28,807 bases of DNA from Candidatus Rifleibacteriota bacterium. GTDB taxonomy: Bacteria; Riflebacteria; Ozemobacteria; Ozemobacterales; Ozemobacteraceae. The notes under the pieces were generated by a model. The model searched no databases and was not told the origin of the DNA. It was given only the letters and a program-made list of their open reading frames with translations. Below are positions 23,886 to 28,807 of this stretch, piece after piece. Numbering within the stretch: the first letter of the stretch is position 1; every line of letters starts with the position of its first letter. The stretch lies in assembly GCA_017526725.1 (NCBI GenBank), contig JAFXRA010000270.1, positions 1-28,807 on the forward strand, in the 5' to 3' direction. The translations under genes were made by a program, and so were the position numbers.

Positions 23886-26800
23886 ATGAACAAAATATTC
23901 AAAGTAATATATAACCGTGCAAAGCATTGTTACGTCGTAGCCAGCGAACTGGCAAAAAGTTACAGCAAGGGCGGCGGGAGCCGCTCCATACGCAGAGCAA
24001 TGGCTGCATTATGTATATCCGTAGCGGTTTATGCTACATCAGGCAATTTATTGGCAGCAAACAGCGGAGGCCACCAAGATGGTGACAATTATACCGGTGA
24101 TTCACCATATATAGTAACTATTGATGATTCAGAAGGAATTAGTTATGTATGTGGACGAATAGAAGATAGTAATACTAGTGAAAAAGCAACTGTCAACATA
24201 ATCGGTGGAGATTTATTTGAGGTTCATGGTGGGTATTCTTGTTTTGGAGATGCTGCCAGCAATTCTGTTAACATCAGTGGCGGAGAAATAAACAATGTTT
24301 TTGGCGGATATGTGCTGTCTGGTTCTGGTGAAGCCTCCAGCAATTCTGTTAACATCAGTGGCGGAGAAATAAACAATGTTTTTGGCGGATATGTGCTGTC
24401 TGATTCAGGTGAAGCAGCAAGTAATACTGTCAACATCAGCAATAGTGGAACTGTTAAGGGAGTTGTTTATGGCGGGTATTCCAAATCAGGTAGTTCTGCT
24501 AGTAACAGCGTAAACATCAACGGGGGTGATGTAGTTGTTATTTATGGTGGTTATGTGCGGTCAGGTTCTGGTGAAGCTTCCAGCAACTCTGTCAGCATAA
24601 GTGGAGGAACTGTAGATTCTAATGTTTATGGTGGAGATTCTTATGAGGGAACAACAGACAATAATTCTGTCAACATCAGTGGCGGAACATTAAAGGCTAA
24701 TGTTTTTAGTGGGGCATCGTCTTCAGGAATTGTAGCAAGCAACTCCGTCAACATTAGCGGAAAATCAACATTAATTTCTGGTTCTGTTTATGGTGGTTAT
24801 TCTTATCATAATAATGCAATTGGCAACTCAGTTAACATGAGCAGTGGAACTGTGAATCTTGCTGTTTTGGGCGGGTATTCAAATGAAGGAACTGTTGCTA
24901 GTAACTCTGTGAAAGTTAGCCGCGGAATTATTAATGATACTGTTTATGGTGGAAGTTCTAATTATGGTGAAGTAGCAAGCAACTCTGTCAGTATTAGCGG
25001 CGGAACTTTAAATAAATTAGTTTATGGCGGGTATTCTATTGGTGGAACTACTGCTAGCAACTCCGTTAATATCCTTGGCGGAATTATAGAACAAGATGTT
25101 TATGGTGCTTATTCTGAATCTGGTGAAGCTACTTGCAATTTAGCTAACATCAGCGGCGGAAGTATGGGAAATGTTATTGGTGGCTATTCATATAAAAGTA
25201 AATCTGCCAGCAATTCAGTCAATATCAGTGGTGGAAGTATAAAAAATGTTTATGGCGGGTATTCTCAAGAGGGTAATGCTGTCGGTAACTCAGCCGTTAT
25301 AAGTGGAAATACAACGTTAATTAGCGAAGAAGTTTTTGGTGGGAAGTCTTATTCTGGTAATGCTGAAAGCAACTCTGCCATTATCAGTGCTGGAAGTATG
25401 ACAAATGCTTGTGGTGGGTATTCTTATTCTGGTAATGCCACTAACAACTCTGTCAAAGTCAGCGGCGGAAATATGCAAATGGTTTTGGGTGGGTATTCGT
25501 ATTCTGGTAATACCTTTGGCAATTCTGCCAGCATCGTCGGTGGAACTGTAGAACAAGTCGTTTATGGCGGTTATGTGAAGTCAGGTTCTGGTAATTCTGC
25601 CAGTAACTCTGTTAACATCAGCGGAGAAACAACGTCGATTATTGGTGATATTTGTGGTGGACTTTCTGATTCAGGTAAAGCAGAAAACAATAGTGTAAAT
25701 ATCAGTGGCGGAGCCGTAGAACATGGAGTCTTTGGCGGGTCTGCTAATGCTGGTGATACGATCAACAACTCTGTTAACATCGATGGCGGAACTGTAAAAC
25801 AAGTCGTTTATGGCGGGTTTTCTAATACTGGTGATACGCTCAGAAACTCTGTCAACATAAGTGGTGGAAAAGTTGAACAAATCGTTTATGGTGGGTTTTC
25901 TAATTCAGGAAATACCTCTGCCAACTCTGTCAGCATCAGTGGAGGAACTTTTGGCTCTGAAAGTAAAATTTATGCTGGCTATGTTTGTGAACCAAATAAT
26001 TCAACAATTTCAGACAATGTTGTGAACCTTGACGGTACAGCAACAGAGCTGAACAATACAGAAATCTACGGTTATTATTTTGAAAGCAATTCTGGCACCC
26101 ACTCAGGTAATGAACTTCATCTTGGTGGAACAAAAACCTTTGACAGTGAAGGAAATCCTGTTGTTAACAGTGGCACAGTCTGGCAGGGAAAAACAGGCGA
26201 TGGCAGTATAAATAACAAAGTAAAGACTATTGCAAACTTTGAAACCATTGCTCTGCACAGCGTTGCCTGGAACGAAACTCTATCCGCTCTGGCGGCCGAA
26301 TCATTTACATTTGACAACAATACCGCACTTGGCGGCAATGTAACCCTTGATATAACCAGTTTAACCTTCGACAAAGACAATCCTTTAGGCACAATGACTC
26401 TTTTGCAGTCTGATACAGACAAAAATTTCAGCGGTATCAAACTCAAGTATTCTGATGATGCGGCGATAGCCATTCCAGTTGAAGGGAAGACTCTCAAACT
26501 GAATACTACGCAGACTACAGCTAAAGGAATCAAGTTCACCTATGAAACAAGGCATACTCTTTCATTGACCGACAACGATAAAAAAATAGACTATACCATT
26601 GCAGGCGGTTACAAGAAAGCGGAACTCGGCGGTATGAAATGGTCAGATGGCGGTCATACATTTTCCAACACAGACAATATTTATACTGACGGCCTTGAAG
26701 TGTCGCTAGGCTCTGACTTTAATATTGAGGGGTCTGAAACCAGAGAAGATAACTCGCAACTCACACTGCTTGACCTTTCCCAGACATCAGGCATTATCAA

Positions 26801-28807
26801 GGAATCATTAGACTCAACAAAAACAGTTGAAATTCAAAAGAATGCTTCTTCCGAAATGACGTTTGTAATAAATCGTTCAGATAGCATCAAATCTGATCAG
26901 GAAAAGAAAAAGCTTATCTATACTGTTGGGAAAAATAATACGGTCGGGAAAATCATCTTTAATTCTAGTATAAACTGGAATTCTGAAACTCCATACTACA
27001 GCAATACGTCCTTCGATTTCACGAACAACAAAGTAATAGACGCTTCAAAACTGGAATTCAAATTCTCCAACGAACAACTTGGGGAACTATCAGACAGCTC
27101 AAAAATGACTCTGGTTTCAAATGCCACAAATCAGGGGCAGAATGTGAAGGTCACTTATAAAGACAATGGTAATAACCACATTCAGCAGGTCGATTATTCT
27201 TCCTCAAACGGTGTCGTTCTTTCAGGAACAATGACAGGCACAATAAACACATCGAACAGCTCTATTGAATTTGCTGTCAGTCAGAATACTCTTGACAGCA
27301 TAGATATTTCTAACTGGGACGCAAAAAAGGAAACTGCAGCTCTTCTTGACTGCTGGTCAGTGAATACCAACGGCGTAATGATTACCGCAACCGATTTCAA
27401 GCCCACATTAACCTCTGGTGAAAAGACTATAATCACTGCTTCTACAAATGTATTTAAAGATGAAAACATTGATGACTCTATAAGATACAAAAAGCACGAT
27501 TCCTTTGAAGACAGTTTAAAAGGCGTATCTCTTTCGGGCTACCAGACAGGCGGTGTAAAAGCTTCAAATGGCGGCAAATATTTGAGTTACTACGCTATCA
27601 AAAAAACTGCAGATAAACTGACTTTCGGCGATGTGGAATGGAAAGACCAAGGCTCTCTGATTGACCACAAAACAATGCTGAAAGATATTTCTTTTGATGG
27701 TGCAGATGTAGACACGACTAAAATTGCTTTTACTAATAAAGAAAAACTTGATGCAAATATGAAGATGACTTTGGTATCAGACTTCGGTGACAGCGTCGGA
27801 ACCATTACAGGCACTAAATATAAAGTCGGCACAGCATATGAAGGCGAAGGTTCCGCATATCTTGACGGCAGTGACCTTGTTTTCAAGACAAAAACCGCTG
27901 CTGGTCTTTCTGATGAAACACATACTACAGTTATGGCTATGGAAGCTGGCGTAGCAATGCTTGCTGCTGGCAACGAACATGTAGGCAATGCCATCGAAGG
28001 CTTAGGTGTAGCTGCAAATGCTGGTGCTGACGGAGTATCAACTTTTGCCTCAGTAGGTGGAGCTTCTTCTCGCTATGAAACAGGCAGCCACGTCGATACC
28101 AACAGTTGGAATATTGCCGTAGCTGTAGGCAAGAATCTTGAAAAGAAAGACGGAACCCTTGAATATGGTCTGTTCGGCGAATATGGCAGAGGCAACTATA
28201 CTCTGCATATGGACGGTATTGCAGACGCTGGTAGCGGTAACACCCATTACACAGGCGGTGGTCTCTTACTGAAGTGGACAAACAAGCATGATGTTTATAC
28301 CGAAGCAAGTTTCAGAATGGGCAGCATGAAGGATAACGCTTCAAATATTCTACATGACGGTAATGGCAATGCCTACGGTTATGATACCAACGCTAAATAT
28401 CGCGGCGGTCACTTTGGCATCGGCAAGATATGCAGAGAAGAAGATGGCACAAAGCTTGAAATATACGGAAAATACTTCTATAACGAACGTGAGGGCATAA
28501 ACTTCGCCGCTGGTGCTGACCAGTATTTCTTAGACAAAGTAAGAAGCAGAGTTCTGCGTGCTGGATTCAGGCTTTCCAGCACAGACAAAAAGTGGAATCG
28601 CTACGGCGGTCTGTCATATGATTACGAATTCGGCGGGAAATCTACAGGAACAGTCAATGGGACTGCAATTCGGTCAGCTAGTGTAAAAGGTGGCACTCTT
28701 CGCGGAGAATTCGGCTACTGCCGCGAAGCAACAAAGACCAACCCCTGGAAGACCGACGTCAGCCTCTATGGCTTCACCGGCAAGCGTAACGGCTTCGGTG
28801 GTTCTAT
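23886..28807 (+). CDS. Giant ESPR autotransporter (type V secretion), 3' end outside the window
   Basis: Open for 1640 codons with no stop before the window ends. It begins with an extended signal peptide region, MNKIFKVIYNRAKHCYVV then ASELAKS, the ESPR signature. A basic stretch (RSIRRA), a hydrophobic core and LLAAN as the likely cut site (about 59-61) follow. Residues 101-705 carry about 23 repeats of 25-28 residues (SNSVNISGGT then VYGGYS-SG), predicted to stack as a beta-helix. A non-repeated region follows (about 715-1340). A helix (VMAMEAGVAMLAAGNEHVG) then plugs the C-terminal autotransporter barrel from about 1345, with alternating aromatic/Gly strands; only the last strands seem to be missing. 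GGAAG stands 7 bases before the ATG. The protein probably displays the repeat passenger on the cell surface as an adhesin. Confidence 0.93.
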   Translation, partial: MNKIFKVIYNRAKHCYVVASELAKSYSKGGGSRSIRRAMAALCISVAVYATSGNLLAANSGGHQDGDNYTGDSPYIVTIDDSEGISYVCGRIEDSNTSEKATVNIIGGDLFEVHGGYSCFGDAASNSVNISGGEINNVFGGYVLSGSGEASSNSVNISGGEINNVFGGYVLSDSGEAASNTVNISNSGTVKGVVYGGYSKSGSSASNSVNINGGDVVVIYGGYVRSGSGEASSNSVSISGGTVDSNVYGGDSYEGTTDNNSVNISGGTLKANVFSGASSSGIVASNSVNISGKSTLISGSVYGGYSYHNNAIGNSVNMSSGTVNLAVLGGYSNEGTVASNSVKVSRGIINDTVYGGSSNYGEVASNSVSISGGTLNKLVYGGYSIGGTTASNSVNILGGIIEQDVYGAYSESGEATCNLANISGGSMGNVIGGYSYKSKSASNSVNISGGSIKNVYGGYSQEGNAVGNSAVISGNTTLISEEVFGGKSYSGNAESNSAIISAGSMTNACGGYSYSGNATNNSVKVSGGNMQMVLGGYSYSGNTFGNSASIVGGTVEQVVYGGYVKSGSGNSASNSVNISGETTSIIGDICGGLSDSGKAENNSVNISGGAVEHGVFGGSANAGDTINNSVNIDGGTVKQVVYGGFSNTGDTLRNSVNISGGKVEQIVYGGFSNSGNTSANSVSISGGTFGSESKIYAGYVCEPNNSTISDNVVNLDGTATELNNTEIYGYYFESNSGTHSGNELHLGGTKTFDSEGNPVVNSGTVWQGKTGDGSINNKVKTIANFETIALHSVAWNETLSALAAESFTFDNNTALGGNVTLDITSLTFDKDNPLGTMTLLQSDTDKNFSGIKLKYSDDAAIAIPVEGKTLKLNTTQTTAKGIKFTYETRHTLSLTDNDKKIDYTIAGGYKKAELGGMKWSDGGHTFSNTDNIYTDGLEVSLGSDFNIEGSETREDNSQLTLLDLSQTSGIIKESLDSTKTVEIQKNASSEMTFVINRSDSIKSDQEKKKLIYTVGKNNTVGKIIFNSSINWNSETPYYSNTSFDFTNNKVIDASKLEFKFSNEQLGELSDSSKMTLVSNATNQGQNVKVTYKDNGNNHIQQVDYSSSNGVVLSGTMTGTINTSNSSIEFAVSQNTLDSIDISNWDAKKETAALLDCWSVNTNGVMITATDFKPTLTSGEKTIITASTNVFKDENIDDSIRYKKHDSFEDSLKGVSLSGYQTGGVKASNGGKYLSYYAIKKTADKLTFGDVEWKDQGSLIDHKTMLKDISFDGADVDTTKIAFTNKEKLDANMKMTLVSDFGDSVGTITGTKYKVGTAYEGEGSAYLDGSDLVFKTKTAAGLSDETHTTVMAMEAGVAMLAAGNEHVGNAIEGLGVAANAGADGVSTFASVGGASSRYETGSHVDTNSWNIAVAVGKNLEKKDGTLEYGLFGEYGRGNYTLHMDGIADAGSGNTHYTGGGLLLKWTNKHDVYTEASFRMGSMKDNASNILHDGNGNAYGYDTNAKYRGGHFGIGKICREEDGTKLEIYGKYFYNEREGINFAAGADQYFLDKVRSRVLRAGFRLSSTDKKWNRYGGLSYDYEFGGKSTGTVNGTAIRSASVKGGTLRGEFGYCREATKTNPWKTDVSLYGFTGKRNGFGGS
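24186..26010 (+). repeat. About 23 tandem 25-28-residue repeats in the autotransporter passenger
   Basis: Consensus of one unit: A-SNSVNISGG-T-x(3-5)-V-YGGYS-x-SG-x. I counted 23 units by eye; unit lengths vary by a few codons around x(3-5) and after SG. Units two and three are identical for 66 bases (24256-24321 and 24337-24402, an 81-base offset). The last unit before the non-repeated region is degenerate. The period fits one beta-helix turn per unit. Confidence 0.88.

Noticed and set aside
24186..26010. Regular ~81-base repeats as a possible CRISPR array
   Set aside because: The repeats vary in length and sequence, stay in one reading frame with codon-level drift, and encode a coherent protein repeat.
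24224..26539. Several minus-strand open frames of 65-140 codons inside the autotransporter gene
   Set aside because: They are shadows of the repeat DNA on the opposite strand: low-complexity peptides repeating with the same period, no ribosome binding sites, overlapping each other.

Overview
The window is AT-rich and carries 17 supportable protein genes and no rRNA, tRNA, CRISPR array or insertion sequence that I could recognise. The cell is a diderm bacterium: there is an autotransporter with an outer-membrane barrel, a lipobox lipoprotein, a type IV prepilin-like protein and HflK/HflC-type SPFH proteins. The core genes (gapA-pgk-tpiA, a cmk-rpsA fusion), the formylglycine-enzyme-like lipoprotein with Listeria-Bacteroides repeats and the prepilin do not look proteobacterial to me. 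They would fit an uncultivated, host-associated lineage such as Riflebacteria, Lentisphaerae or Elusimicrobia. That placement is inference; a marker-gene tree would be needed.

Layout. (1) 80-553 is a prepilin-like gene on the + strand. It converges, with a 2-base gap, on a tight five-gene minus-strand operon (8198 down to 556). The operon encodes a polytopic SPFH protein, an HflC-like protein, an HflK-like protein, a His-rich heavy-metal P-type ATPase and a GT-C type glycosyltransferase with a TPR-like tail. (2) 8347-9453 is a fourth SPFH protein, with C-terminal zinc ribbons. It is divergent from a small ankyrin-repeat protein (9535-10098), and their promoters overlap. (3) 10098-11590 holds an M48 metallopeptidase and an 84-residue membrane protein. 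They are bracketed by copies of the 10-mer AGATATAAGA and preceded by a 175-bp imperfect palindrome. (4) 11590-17010 holds two secreted proteins: a TPR plus NodB polysaccharide deacetylase, and a 1324-residue lipoprotein with eight B-repeat-like modules and a SUMF1-type domain. (5) 17172-20219 is the glycolytic operon gapA-pgk-tpiA. It has a consensus promoter embedded in a terminator-like hairpin, an internal attenuator-like hairpin and a strong end terminator. (6) 20340-23048 is a CMP kinase fused in frame to a seven-domain ribosomal protein S1, with an internal Shine-Dalgarno and ATG at the junction. (7) 23049-23885 is an 837-bp non-coding stretch containing an inverted-repeat-bounded segment and two tandem hairpins. 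(8) 23886 to the window end is a very large autotransporter (1640 codons visible). It has an ESPR leader, about 23 copies of a 25-28-residue repeat and a C-terminal beta-barrel cut by the window end.

The themes that connect genes are four SPFH membrane-scaffold proteins in 5.1 kb next to a metal pump, and a set of envelope and surface genes (glycosyltransferase, deacetylase, lipoprotein, autotransporter) around housekeeping genes. Several annotated-looking long starts are not the likely real starts. I moved them on the basis of ribosome binding sites, signal peptides or promoters, and say so in each entry.
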